Below are positions 1-12,068 of a stretch of DNA of 64,000 nucleotides, piece by piece. Positions within the stretch are counted from its first letter, which is position 1. Each line of letters opens with the position of its first letter. This DNA is from Paramacrobiotus metropolitanus (Eukaryota > Tardigrada > Eutardigrada > Parachela > Macrobiotidae). The notes under the pieces are model-generated. The model had not been told where the DNA came from, made no database searches, and saw nothing but the letters and a program-made list of their open reading frames with translations. A program made the position numbers and the translations under genes. The DNA lies in the NCBI RefSeq assembly GCF_019649055.1, contig NW_026570300.1, positions 248,001-312,000 of the forward strand. The letters run 5' to 3'.

Positions 1-80
1 TGACATCATGCACAGCCACGCGTACTTCCGTTGTTTTTAAGTAGAGTAACCGCCAAAAGATACATTTCAAAATAATTCAG

Positions 81-3000
81 TTAAGCGTCGGTACTGCGGG
101 GTGAAGGACTTCTCGCATCTCCCTCGTATTCAGTCGAGAACAGCTCCATGACACTGGGCGTCAACTCCAACTGACTCGCCGTGCTCTCCACTGGGGAACT
201 GGCGGCCTGCCGGCTACTCCGCGGCCGCATCTCGGGTGACAGGCGCCCTACCGAGTACCGCACCGCACTCAACAGATTCGATCCCAACCGGCTCAACCGC
301 GACGTCTCCTCAATCGGCTGCGGATCACTCTCCGAGTCCGACATCAGGCCATGCACCGGACGCCCTGTGTTAACCTCATTCGTTTCCAGTTGGGGCGTTG
401 ACGGGCGTTTGACGAAGGAGGCACGGATTTGCCGCTCAATGGGGCTCTTTCGCCGGTCGATCCAGAAGGTCTTGATGATCTGACCTTCTAGTTCCACTTC
501 CTCTGCGGGATTGGGGAACACGGTGTAGAGAGCGTAGTTTGGATGGTCGGCCGATGTTGGCTCGGATTCGGACACGCCGCTGGAGATGGATTCGGATGAG
601 CGCACGGGAAATAGTGCGCGTTTGGTGGATTCGGAGATGTGCACACGGCCGTGTTTCCCGGCGGCTTCGACACGCTCCACGATGGACAACGCGTCGCCCG
701 CGACGCAGTACCGATGCATCTGCCGACGCAATAAAAAGTGACAGCTTTATTTTGCATGGTCAAACTGCACGGACAACTTCGTAGAGATAGTTCAGCGAAT
801 TTAAATAAAAACAATCAAACGAATTATAGCGCATAATGACAACCCAATAAAGCGGATAAGAAAATCGCAGCACAGCGGTAATTGTAATCAACGTAATTTC
901 AGCTGAATAAAAAGTTATGAACTGCGGTTAACAACTCTTGTCAACGTATTCTTCTGTTGATAAAATAATGAATATTACTTATTCAGTATGTTTACAAATA
1001 GTCTGCTAAGACATCATCCATGAAAATGAATATTGTACATTATAATACATGTACATCATAGCATTGCAGTACTTTGAACGAGTATATGCAGTCAACTTAC
1101 CCCTACACCAGCGACACCGGCAACTATACTTCCCGTATGCACCCCAATGCGAATCTGCACAACTTCATCGGGAATATGCGGAATGGGGAAATGTCGTATG
1201 AAATCGCGAATAGACAGGGAACAGTTGACCATTTCCATGGCGTGTTCCATGGGCGAATTGAAATCATCCTGATTCGTTGCCCCCGCGATAATCTACCATT
1301 AATAACAAAATCGTTAATAATAACAAATTAATAATTAGACAGAAGAAATAAATTAAAACGGCAAGATTTTGTTGGTGTTATTTGAATTATGATTATTGTT
1401 CAAGTAGCTTACACACACAGTATGCATCGCCGATGGTTTCCAGTTTCCACACTCGGTACGAATTCAGGATGTCGTCAAAACCGGTGTACAATTCCGTCAG
1501 CATGACCACAATTTCCTCCGGTGTACTGCGACTGGACAATGCGGTGAAACCCTGCACATCGCTGAAGTACAGGCTCACGGATTCGTGGTACGTTGGGCGG
1601 ACGAATTTGCGGAATTTTAGCTCGTCGGCCACTTTTCGCGGGAGCATCGAGTGCAGCACCATGTTCGTCTTCCGGCGCTCCATACGGAGATCCAGCGCTG
1701 TGTACAGGTACAGAACATACATAAGTGACCTTTATCAGTTATCGTTTGTTCGATTCAATGTACAGTTTATTCTGTTTTACGTATTCTGCGTCATAAACGT
1801 ATAACGTAATAACAATTACAGTTACATGTCATCAGTGACCTTCATCCTAATTAGCTATGGATTTTGTGTACAGTGCCCTTAGATATATGTAAGTGACCTT
1901 AATTTTATGTTATGTAAGTGCCTTCCGTTAAATTTATTTTGTGGACGTAACATTCAAAGAAATATCCATTTTTTTTAACTATACGCTCACTTTTATTCTT
2001 GTGTTCTGTCGCGATATCTTTGACTTCCATGACGAAATGCGACACAAACGTCCGAATGGCGAACATATTCAGCAGTCCACCGGCAATCGTCAGCATGATG
2101 GTAATCCCTGACCATGCGCATTTACTGTACGCCGATGCCTCCATCTCATTCAGGATCCGCAAAGTCTCCTCAGAATTCTCCTTCATAAACCCTTCCACCA
2201 ACTCCATATACTTCCCGTTCTCCACGAAATACTTGGCTCCAGCAGCAACATTAACATTCAGCGGCTTTTCTGCCGGTAGATAAATATTCTGCAGCATGGT
2301 GTCAATATTCCCCAGAAAGGTCAAATCTACCGCGTTCATCGTAGTCTGTACATCGCGGATGAACTTTCTAAACTCCGGTGCCATATAGAACGCACTCCCG
2401 TACAGAATCGTCTCCTCCGACACGGCGCCGACGAAATCCGCCCACAAATTCCGTTTCGGTTCCAGAGTGGTGGCGTTCCCGTAGTACAAGAACAGGGCGC
2501 CTAATATGCGTTTGTGATTGAGCATCCGGTGGAACATGAAGGCGATGTCGGTGTCCAGATAGTTGGGCCACACCGGTAGATCCGCATGGGCGGTGTACGT
2601 CGCCTGGATCTGCGCGTAGAAATCAGCGAGGAGAGAGACATACCACGCCCATTTGGTAAGGATGCCGGCAAGGGTTGGGGACGGGTCTCGCGTGCGGTGG
2701 GTGGCGAGCAAGAAGAGGAATTCATCGAGGGATTCGTACGTGAAGGTGCGGTGTGGAGGGAAACGGATGTCCGACCAAATCAGTGGGAGTTGCTGTAATT
2801 CGGTGTCGGTGGCATTGTACGCAGCGAGTTTGGGGCTGAGAGTGGCGTTGCTATCGTGGAAACAAAAAAGAACTTTCAAGAAAAGGTCCTACTTTCTTCA
2901 GAATTTATCTAATCTGCGAAATGTAGGTTGTATATAATATGTATTGTATATACAACATACATTGCATGATTTGCATGTACAAAGTGATATTATCACTTGT

Positions 3001-4729
3001 ACACGTCAAAGGGATAACAGTACTAGTGATTCTCAATATTTTCCAAAATATTATTTTAATTTTTCTGCATACAATTCACAGAGCATAAACGTTCTAACAA
3101 TAATGTTTGTAAAATCTGAAACAAAAAACAGTTAAAACTTTCGTGGAAGACCTATACGGGTGAAGTTGTGAACTGATGTTCCATAATTCAGATAAAACGT
3201 AGAATTTAAAGACTCAAAATTGTCCTGCGTTTCGGTTTTTTACTGATAAAGCGGAAAAAATAAAGCATTATGACGGTCTCACTGTATACTTATAATTGTA
3301 TATAATTATGAAAAACTACACTAAAAAGAGTGGCATTTTTCTACACTCTGCATTAAAAGTGGGCGCAAATTTTCGAATAATTCCACCTGAAACAAAATTG
3401 ATAGCCATTTCTCTGCAATTGTTCGTAATTTTGCCACGGTTATAGTATTACGGCGATATTACAGTTTACAGAGTAGGAACACTGCCAAACAGCTACCAGT
3501 TTCTGTATCACCAGCGGGATACTTTTATCTGCTTATACAATTTAATGTGAGCACAGTTACTCTTTGACAAAATATCATGTGGTTTAAATTTAGCCTTAAA
3601 TGTTGCTTTTAATTGATTATTCGGTTTATTACGTGCTAAGAGTGGAGACCTTTTTTTGCTGCCACCCTAATGCAAATTAGTGTATATAACTTGTCTTAGG
3701 GCTGTCGAAAACTATTTGGAAAATATATGAAAGATCTATATAGGAAATCATTCTAAATCAGTTAGAAAAAGTTCCATTGTGAGGATTTTTTTATGAGACC
3801 GCACCATGGTACGCGGTAACAACTTGTACTTACCATTAGTACCGTAAACGGTAAAGCAATATGTATCTATCATAACTGCATCAGTTGTTAAAGAAAATAC
3901 CATTTTTTATTGTCGATAGCCCTTCAAGTTTGTCAATTCTGGCTGTTTGCAGTGTTCTGAAGTTAGCGGTTGACTGTTGCAACTTGCAATTGCAACCTGT
4001 AAACTTTGCTTGAATTATGGTAAATTTGATTCCTTCAGTTGTTCGCCGCAATAATCTTGCGTCGCTCACCGTAAAGAAAACGGCGAACGCGGCGCAGCGA
4101 TCGGGATTAAGAATGAATAAATTTATATAACGCATTGTACCTCTTGACTGTCCTTCTGGTTTTTGCTAGTTTGAGTATACCGTACCATAAAATATTACTA
4201 TTTTTTATTTCAGTTTCGCATCATAAGCGAATGTGGACTTATTATTAGATGTATAAGCCGGAAGCCCCCGAAATTTGCTTAATTATTTGCTCAAAAACTT
4301 TGGAACAGGTTTTTTATTTAGACCTGTTCACATCAGCTATAATTAATTAACAACAATAAAACATAAAATACAAGGGAAAAAATATTTTACACTGCCGTGA
4401 AAGCAATACTTAGCGCACCTTACATTGGCAATAAGGTCATAAACCGCCGCGCCTGCTTCTGTGTTGAGCTTGAACGCCACTCGGGCGATCTGTGTGTTCT
4501 TGTGAATTACTTCGTTCAGGCGACTGTAATCCCGCACGGTGTTTAATCCGATTACCAGGTGGCTGATAGCCCAGGCAAACAGGATACATGATGGGACGAA
4601 TACCACGAGAAAAGCTAAGGTTTTACGATAGGGTCGTTTGGCTCTTTGCTCACGCACAAATTCGTTAAATTCATAGTTGATTACCACACCGGCGCCGAAG
4701 CTGTAAATAGCCCGCAATACATGGTCCAT
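81..4729 (-). CDS. Receptor guanylate cyclase with extracellular NIT domain
   Basis: Six exons joined with consistent phase: 4729-4424, 4147-4070, 2888-1991, 1697-1417, 1292-1101 and 719-81, about 797 aa. It should make cGMP from GTP at the plasma membrane. Seen: a short cytoplasmic N-terminus, a first membrane helix (residues about 37-62), an extracellular region of about 310 residues, a second helix (about 385-405), a short helical linker with the RRKTN..LHSMLP signature, then a class III cyclase domain with YFSDVQGFT (metal Asp474), LETIGDAY (Glu514, Asp518) and HRYCVAGD (Cys590), followed by a 150-residue Ser/Pro-rich tail. The ectodomain resembles bacterial NIT nitrate/nitrite sensors, known in some invertebrate cyclases. 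There is no kinase-homology domain, unlike peptide-receptor cyclases. Ser597 replaces the usual catalytic Asn, while Arg601 is kept. The junctions of exons 2 and 3 are the least certain. Confidence 0.82.
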
Positions 4730-5364
4730 CTGTGCGTGTTGTAAAACTAAAGCTAAAAATCAAAGAACCCAGGATGCTTGCAGTAATTCCTAAAAAAACA
4801 ATTACAGAAAGCTCGTTTTATTTGTTGGGTGCAATAAGGAGTTTCTTAGCAATGCAGCAATAAGGGACATAATAAACTGTGTTCGATTGTAGTATGGTGG
4901 CACAATGCTGGAGCCCTAACGTGCTGCACTAAAATAAAATGGCTGGTATGGCCAGTTTCTTGTTGGGACAGTGTACGCCATAAATTTTTTACGGGGAAGC
5001 TGCAGCATCCGCGCTATTTAATTGCTGCCTTAGACCCATCTCAAGCGTTCCCGGTACGTTCCTGCACTCGTTATATGGAGATTACAGGGATGGGGTGTCG
5101 ACAACCGCATATGGCATTGGTAATCCGGAACACTTAGGTATCAGAAAGAATCTACTCGTAGTGTAAAACATTTAAAAACAAGTCGAAATGTTTTTGAAAT
5201 TTTTCTAAAGATAAAAAAACAGAAACACTAGAAACGCAACCATATTTAAAAGTTTCTGAAAAGTTTTAAGTTGAAAATTTTTATTCTGTTGTTACGTGTT
5301 CTGATCCGTCTGCATGCTGCCAAACTGTCAGTAAATAACGCCAGATGCCAGTTATTTTTGCAAA
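4730..5364. promoter_or_regulatory. Shared upstream region of two divergent genes
   Basis: This 635-bp gap separates the start codons of the minus-strand guanylate cyclase and the plus-strand AP-3 mu gene. It must hold the 5' UTRs and promoters of both. No clear TATA box or other named site was recognised. Confidence 0.4.
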
Positions 5365-8300
5365 ATGTTGCACAGCTTCTTCATTGTCAACGCATCAGGC
5401 GACATTTTCCTGGAGAAGCACTGGAAATCGGTGATCCACCGCAGTATCTGCGAGTATTTCTTCGAAGCGCAGAAGAAATACCGCAAACCCGAAGAGATCC
5501 CGCCTGTGTTGCAGACGCCCCACCACTACCTAATCATCATCTATCGGTCCAATCTGTTCTTCATCGGGGTGGTGATGAAGGAATGCCCGCCGCTCTTCGT
5601 CACCGAGCTGCTGCACCGCATTGTCGACGTGTTCGAGGACTACTTCGGGGACAGTAAGGAGGCGACGATTAAGGAGCATTTCGTCGTGGTGTACGAGCTG
5701 CTGGATGAGATGCTGGATAATGGGTACCCCCTGGCGACGGAGAGCAACATCCTCAAGGAGCTCATCAAACCCCCCACGTTCTTGCGCGCCCTGGCCAACA
5801 CGATGACGGGGAACACCAAGTGAGTGGCTTGTATATTTTTGAATGCAGTTTTAAAGGCAATAGGGGATGAGGGATCCGCAACCGTAAATACGATCGATCA
5901 GCGAATGTGTTGGTATAATTTCGTGAACTCGCCAGTTCAGTGCGTTTTGGTTTTTTTAGTTACCTGTAGAATATAATAATTTATTTTCTTTTATTTTTAT
6001 GCAAATTTTAAATAACTGGAATTTTGGCAAAAATTTTTTGTCCATAGATTTCAGATTAACAAATTAACTATGCAGTATGGGCTCGTTAAAGCGGTGAAAA
6101 CTTAATGCGAACTGGAAGGTGGACCGGAAAGTATGCCATTGCGAACGATCGTAGTGTGGTGAATACGTGTGTAGATACTTCACCTTGGCTTAGCTACATA
6201 AAGTTTAGAGTAGCAAATACAGTTTGAAATATTTAGACATTTGTGATCGAATTATGCAGGATTTTTTTCGGCCGGATTGATTTCAGCGGGATTTGTTCGT
6301 TCATTCACAAATGATTTTTAGTGGCGAAATGTGCTGAGTAGGTATTTCGGTTTTGCAGTGTGGCCCAGACATTACCAACCGGACAGTTGTCCAATGTTCC
6401 CTGGCGGCGTGCTGGTGTGAAATACACGAACAACGAAGCTTATTTCGATCTCATCGAGGAAATCGATGCCATTGTGGACAAATCCGGCAGTATTGTTAGT
6501 GCGGAAATCCAAGGGTAAGCTATGTGCATGAGAATTTGTCCAAAAGATTTTATAACAGTTAAACACACTTTCATAAAAATTAGAGCTCGAAGTGCGACCA
6601 GGAGTAAGTAAATCTTTTTCAAATGGAATTTTAGTGCAGACTTATAAAAAATAATAAAGGTGACCACTCCGTACACACCCTTTCACTCCGTACACAACCT
6701 TTTGCACTCCCTTTCATTCCGTGCACAACCTTTTTGCGCTACCTTTCATTCCGTACACAACCTTTTAATTTTTTTATTTTTTCACAGCAGAGTTACTCTA
6801 TTTCTAGAATAAATAAAACGCGCAATCTTGACCGTTTTTTTTTATTTTGAACAGCAACGTTTTTATCCCTAATCTCCGCAAGACCTGCTCCGTAACACTT
6901 GTTTATTCAGTCTTAGCTTGCTACGTGAGTTATTTGCCGACGCTGTCATACACCAGGACGTCTTCGTCGGAGCGGTCCCATGATGTTGCAAAAAAGTAGC
7001 AATATTTTTTTTGTAGTTTTGCTTTTTTGTAGTAATATAGATTACAAGTATTTAAGTATAATATATATAAATATATATAAGAGTTTGGTAGTGCACCGAG
7101 TGAATGGTAGTGCACAAAAAGGTTGTGCACGGAATGAAAGGGAGTGCAAAAGGTGGTGTACGGAGTGAAAGGGTGCGAAAGGGTGTGTACGGAGTGGTCA
7201 CCAATAATAAATTATCTTGATCATTTTCACTTTGTTATTTAATTTTGATCTCAGAATCACTGACGGTTGGCAACTTAAATCAGACTTAGAAGTGCGATTA
7301 GTGTGATAATAATATCAAAAAAATATGGCATTGATGGACAGTAAAGGATTTTTAGTGAGGAAAAATTTATTGTAGGATTTTTAGTGATGAAAATGCTGAA
7401 CCTAAATTTATTTATTTATTTTACAGGTACATTGACTGTGTGATGAAACTGAGCGGTATGCCCGATCTCTCGCTGACCTTCGTCAACGCCCGCATCTTCG
7501 ACGACGTCAGCTTCCACCCGTGCGTCCGCTTCAAGCGCTGGGACTCGGACCGGATGTTGTCGTTTGTGCCGCCCGACGGCCACTTTCGGCTCATGTCGTA
7601 CCACGTGGGCTCCTCCAGTCTGGTGCCCATCCCCCTCTACATCCGCCACAATATCCACTTCAAGCAGGGCAGCAACGGCAAGCTGGACATCACCGTGGGC
7701 AGTAAGCAGTCCATGGGACGCCCGGTGGAGGATGTCAAAGTGGACATTCCCATGCCCAAGACCTGCATCAACTGCTCGCTGACGCCCAATCAGGGCAAGT
7801 TCACCTACGATACCGTGACGAAGGTCGGGACGTGGGACGTCGGGAAGATTGATCCGCAGAAGCTGCCTAATATACGGGGAACGGTAAGATGTCTCCGTAA
7901 ACTGAGTGGAACATTAGAATTAACTGCGATTGTTCGTCACATTCGCTTTGACAAAAATTGAATGAAGCTAATGAAGGACGATAATTTCGTTGCAACTTTT
8001 TATTTGGGTGTATCATACAGTCATTATTAAAACGGTTTGTAGCGCGAGAAAAACTCCATTTTTCTTGCCGTTATGTAGTAAACTTTTTGTTGACCTTTTG
8101 GGTTTAGAATATAAAAATAATTTAAAAATTTGAAAACAGCTGAAATAACAACGTAATTATTTCCTGAGATGTGAGTTGGTACGTTTCTGCCTGTTTGCTG
8201 TGTGACCTTGCGGAAAAAATAATGCGATTTCCTTGCGGATGATCCTTGTTTCTTTATAACCATTTCACGAACATCAACAGTCAACAGTAGTTCACAAAAA

Positions 8301-8773
8301 TCTCGACTTTCATCAGTCATTAATAAGTTGAGCCAACCTTGTGCAGTTTGAAGAAAATCTCCCCGTAAATGGGAGATGACAATTCCCTGCATTAGTACGT
8401 CAAAGTACTCTGTATCCTGTGGTTCCGTAATTATTACCTCGCATAGCGTAGCTGGATATCAGGAAACAATCGTAGTGCAGTGGGTCATGATAAGGTGTAG
8501 CGGCTTTCTCGACATGGATATCTTGTGGAAGTTATGTGATGTGGTTTCCACTGGTTAACAAGCTTCTGTAATGATTTATTTTTGTAGATCCAGCTGACCA
8601 GCGGCTCCGACACACCGGAAGCCAATCCGACGCTGAGTGTGCGCTTCAAAGTGGAGCAGGTTGCCATGTCGGGACTGCGCGTTAACCGGTTGGATATCTT
8701 CGGGGAAAAGTACAAGCCGTTCAAAGGCGTTAAATATATGACGAAAGCCGGTTTATTCCAAGTTCGAACGTGA
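5365..8773 (+). CDS. AP3M1: AP-3 adaptor complex subunit mu
   Basis: Four exons: 5365-5819, 6359-6514, 7427-7883 and 8588-8773, 417 aa, the usual length for the family. AP-3 sorts cargo from endosomes or the Golgi to lysosome-related organelles, and mu binds Tyr-based sorting signals. The N-terminal longin-like part starts MLHSFFIVNASGDIFLEKHW. The mu-homology domain runs from about residue 165 to the end, with RRAGVKYTNNEAYFD near its start and GEKYKPFKGVKYMTKAG near its C-terminus. All junctions are GT-AG and keep phase (2, 2, 0). Intron 2 (912 bp) contains a 544-bp transposon. Codons are GC-rich compared with the flanks. It is transcribed divergently from the guanylate cyclase. The assignment is firm; AP3M1 versus AP3M2 is only a vertebrate distinction. 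Confidence 0.96.
6659..7202. mobile_element. Non-autonomous MULE-like MITE in AP-3 mu intron 2
   Basis: The ends are inverted copies about 105 bp long, starting GGTGACCACTCCGTACACA on each strand. Each arm is itself built of diverged tandem units of the form CACTCCGTACACAACCTTTT. The element is flanked on both sides by the 9-bp duplication AATAATAAA (6650-6658 and 7203-7211). A 9-bp duplication with long terminal repeats is typical of Mutator-like elements; other 9-bp families cannot be excluded. There is no coding capacity, and the middle is AT-rich. It lies wholly within the intron, so the host gene is intact. Confidence 0.85.
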
Positions 8774-9444
8774 AATCTTTTTTTAAATGGATTATTTAAT
8801 TTCTAATCAGAAAACCAACGGATTAATTTTTAATGGTCGGGTTGTGGACGTGTAGTTAATTTTTGACTCTGTTCTGTTGTTTTTAATGGGATATGTGTTG
8901 TAGTCTCGTGAACATTCCACTGCAGAATGTCGATAATGTTGTGACTCGCATTGTGGATGATAAAGCGGTTTAATTTATTGATCTTAAAGAAGAATATGAA
9001 AATTTTGGATTGATCGTGATTTGATGGCTATGATTGACATCTCCACTCGTGTACGCTTTCGTCAGAATTAAAGTACACCTTAAGAAATGGTTATGAAGCA
9101 GATGTACATGATTATTTAACGGCTAAAGTACAGTATCAAAGCAGCTTGGAAAATCCTGCTTAAGCGGTTAGTGCTGAGTTTTCCGCTTCGAGGTCATTCT
9201 GCGGTGTGGCTAATTAACCAACAAAACACAAGAAAATGTTTCGATTAAAAACAATCGCAGGATTCGGTGATTGCTTGGCGCCCGAGGGCGCAAATCTTGA
9301 AGACGCCACCGATACCTTGTTTGTTTTATTACTGAAGACTGAAAAGCATAAAATTTGCTGCCTCACAAGAATTTCGTCCGATAGATTTTCGTTGAAGTGC
9401 ATTTTGACTTTTGTTCCAACATCCAGTTTCCAACTGCCATCAAA
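8774..9444. other. Intergenic, AP-3 mu to lipocalin A
   Basis: This stretch holds the 3' end of AP-3 mu and the 5' flank of lipocalin A. No conserved reading frame or RNA gene was seen. Confidence 0.4.
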
Positions 9445-11028
9445 ATGAGAATTTTTCTGGTTGTGACCTTTATCGGTAGGTGGGATTTCAAAAGGGAAAT
9501 TATTTGCCAAAATACGTACACATGGCAGCTATTTTGGGTTTTATTCAGCTTCAGCATTAGTACCCTTTACTGCGAGCCAGGCGTATGGCAACAGCAACAA
9601 CAATGGCGACAATACCGGCACAACAACAACGCCAGCCTCTGGGGCGTGTCTGCCGGTGCCCAATGTGATTTCTCCACAACCTGCATTTAACATCAACGTT
9701 AGCCAGGTGCGAGATAATAAATAAGTCACAGTCTATAAAAACGTAAGAAAATTTTATTAAGCACTTAATATTATTTAATAATATATTAAGTGCTTAATAT
9801 TATTTATTAAGCACTTAATATATTAAGCACGCTTATTTTATTAAGCACTTATTAAGACTTATTAATAAGTGCATATTATAGGTAAGCGCTAAAAATATCA
9901 AAATATAAAAATGTATATATAAACTCACATGGAATTATGAATATAAACCTAACATAAAAATCATTGCTTATCGCATGATTTTTCATTAGAGTGGCTTGTT
10001 TTATTAAGTATGTACTTACCGTAATTTTCTTTAACGCCTACGCAGCTGATGACCGGCAAGCCGTGGTATTCTTATATTTTATACGGTAACCCCGATAAAG
10101 CACCCATTACCATGACGAACGTGATCAATTATTACGACTCACTGGGTCGCAGCAGTGAACCAACACGGAACGTGGCCGCGGAAGTGGTCATCCAGGAGAA
10201 GGTGTGGTCGGAGGGTGGAGCGTGTCATGATGCGTTGGAGATATCCTGGTTCACCGTGGACGGACGCCAGACGGGACCTTATTTTGTCGTCGCGCCCAAC
10301 AACACGCTAATCGCTAACAGTAATTTTCAGTAAATAAGTGTTGATTTTAATTTAACAAAGAAACAAGTAGTTATTATTGTTATAAAATTAAACATCGAAA
10401 TTTATCCTTCAGCAAACAACAGTGTATTTCAGTTTCGCTAAAATTTATTTAAGTATAAATTAATGTTAAATACGGTTAACTTTAATTACAACAACTGTGT
10501 TGTTTAAATAGTTTACTTTGTAGTTGGTATCTATTAAGCTATTATCTGTTAAGCTACAATCGATTAACAATTTATTTCAGTTCACATACAGCTGCATGGT
10601 AATTATCAATCTTAATTACGATTAACGGTATGTATTTGCGATTTTTGATATTAGTTAAATTTATAATTGATTCGCAAGTAATATTCAATGATTGCATAGG
10701 CTTCGATGATTCCATTCTGTGGGCTACGGATGGGAGTACGTACGCACTGTTCCACAACTGCGACCAGCGCAATCCGGATACCGGCAACTGCAAGAGCACC
10801 TACATTTTCGTGCACTCCACCATCAAGCCGAACACGATGACCGACAGTCAGAAGCAGACCATCGCCACCGCGGTCAACAACGCACTGAAGCCCTACTGCA
10901 TCACCGTAAACGATTTCCAGACGTACACATGGAACGATGCGCTGGGGGTGTGTCCACAAGCGGTCCGCGAAAACCATCCGGACTGCTTTAAAACAATTGT
11001 CAACGCGTACCGGCTCCTTCTCGAGTGA
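9445..11028 (+). CDS. Secreted lipocalin A (apolipoprotein D-like)
   Basis: Four exons: 9445-9475, 9555-9706, 10046-10319 and 10700-11028, 261 aa, with intron phases 1, 0, 1. The start gives a strong signal peptide (MRIFLVVTFIALVPFTASQA) and has a good Kozak context. Next come an Asn/Thr-rich stretch and the lipocalin barrel: motif 1 is TGKPWYSY (the GxW region), and motif 2 is LWATDGSTYALFHNCD, the TDY-type block seen in ApoD. A region resembling motif 3 has Lys (IKPNT) instead of the usual Arg. Several paired cysteines fit extracellular disulfides. Lipocalins carry small hydrophobic ligands; the ligand here is unknown. The exon structure matches lipocalins B and C about 20 kb away, but this copy is clearly more diverged. 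AATAAA lies at 11260-11265. Confidence 0.85.
9755..9880. repeat. AT-rich palindromic repeat in lipocalin A intron 2
   Basis: The core TTAAGCACTTAATA and its complement recur several times in alternating orientation, so the stretch can fold into nested hairpins. The rest of the intron shows nothing notable. Confidence 0.7.
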
Positions 11029-12068
11029 AGCTTTTAATTTATAACTGTTATGATGTCATTTGTATGATGTCATCGGGAATGCCTTCACGCCCATAGGCGT
11101 GTTCTTCCCATGCTTTTTTGATTGCATAAGCAGGTTGTTTATGTTTGCTATCTTTTTTAAAGCCTTTGATTTTGGCATTTGCCGCCAATGTAAGCGCGAT
11201 GTCATCGCGAGTTTTAAGAGCTGCTTTTTAATTGAGAGTTTTGAGTCGAGAGAGTCACCAATAAATTAAAGTCCATCGCAGTACACACTGCAAGAGTCTG
11301 TTTCCCCTTGTAACATAACTTGTACGTACGTACACGTAATTGGGTGATGTAATTAACGTGCAACCCTTGCAATAAATAGGCAGTTTGTGTGGCTCTGTTT
11401 TTCTGATATAAAAAAATTGTTGCTTGTTATCGTTAAATTGTTCTAACGAAAACTTAAATCGATTTTTTATTCTTCGCATATTTTTAGCACGGAAGTAGTG
11501 TATCGTTATTTATTTAATTCTTGCGCTATCATCCACAACAAAACACCGGGCATTAAAAAACCAAAATTATAAATTTGTCTGCACCACAGAACACAGCAAA
11601 AAAAGGGGCAATGCGGAACAATTCTGAGATACATGGATTGATCTAGTAAAAGTACCGGCTCGTTGCAGACACACAACTGCACTACTGACGAACACCCGCG
11701 TCCGAGTCGTTGCAACCGGTTTTTCGGACAAAGACACCGGTGTATAATATATTTTTGTTGAAATTATATCGCCCCTGGTAATCACTGTCTTGATAAGATA
11801 AATAATGAATTAACGCAATAATTTCTAACTTCTTTTTATTGTTATATTAAAATCAACGCGTCAAGCTGCAACGATCCCATCTTTAGTTTGCAGTTCCGGA
11901 TGCGTGCACGTGCAGTATATTGTAATATAAGCTACCAATAATCTCCTTTCGATGCCGGTTCTCCGCTTTGTTTGAATTGTTTCTTGTTAGTCGGCAATAA
12001 AAGGCCGTTCTTCTACAATAACAACAGAAGTTAGAGATTACTTAATCAGGCCTGAGAACAGGACCAAT
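11029..12068. other. Intergenic, 3' flanks of lipocalin A and membrane protein
   Basis: Two genes converge here. The only signal recognised is a plus-strand AATAAA at 11260-11265. The open frames are short and lack family motifs. Confidence 0.4.
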
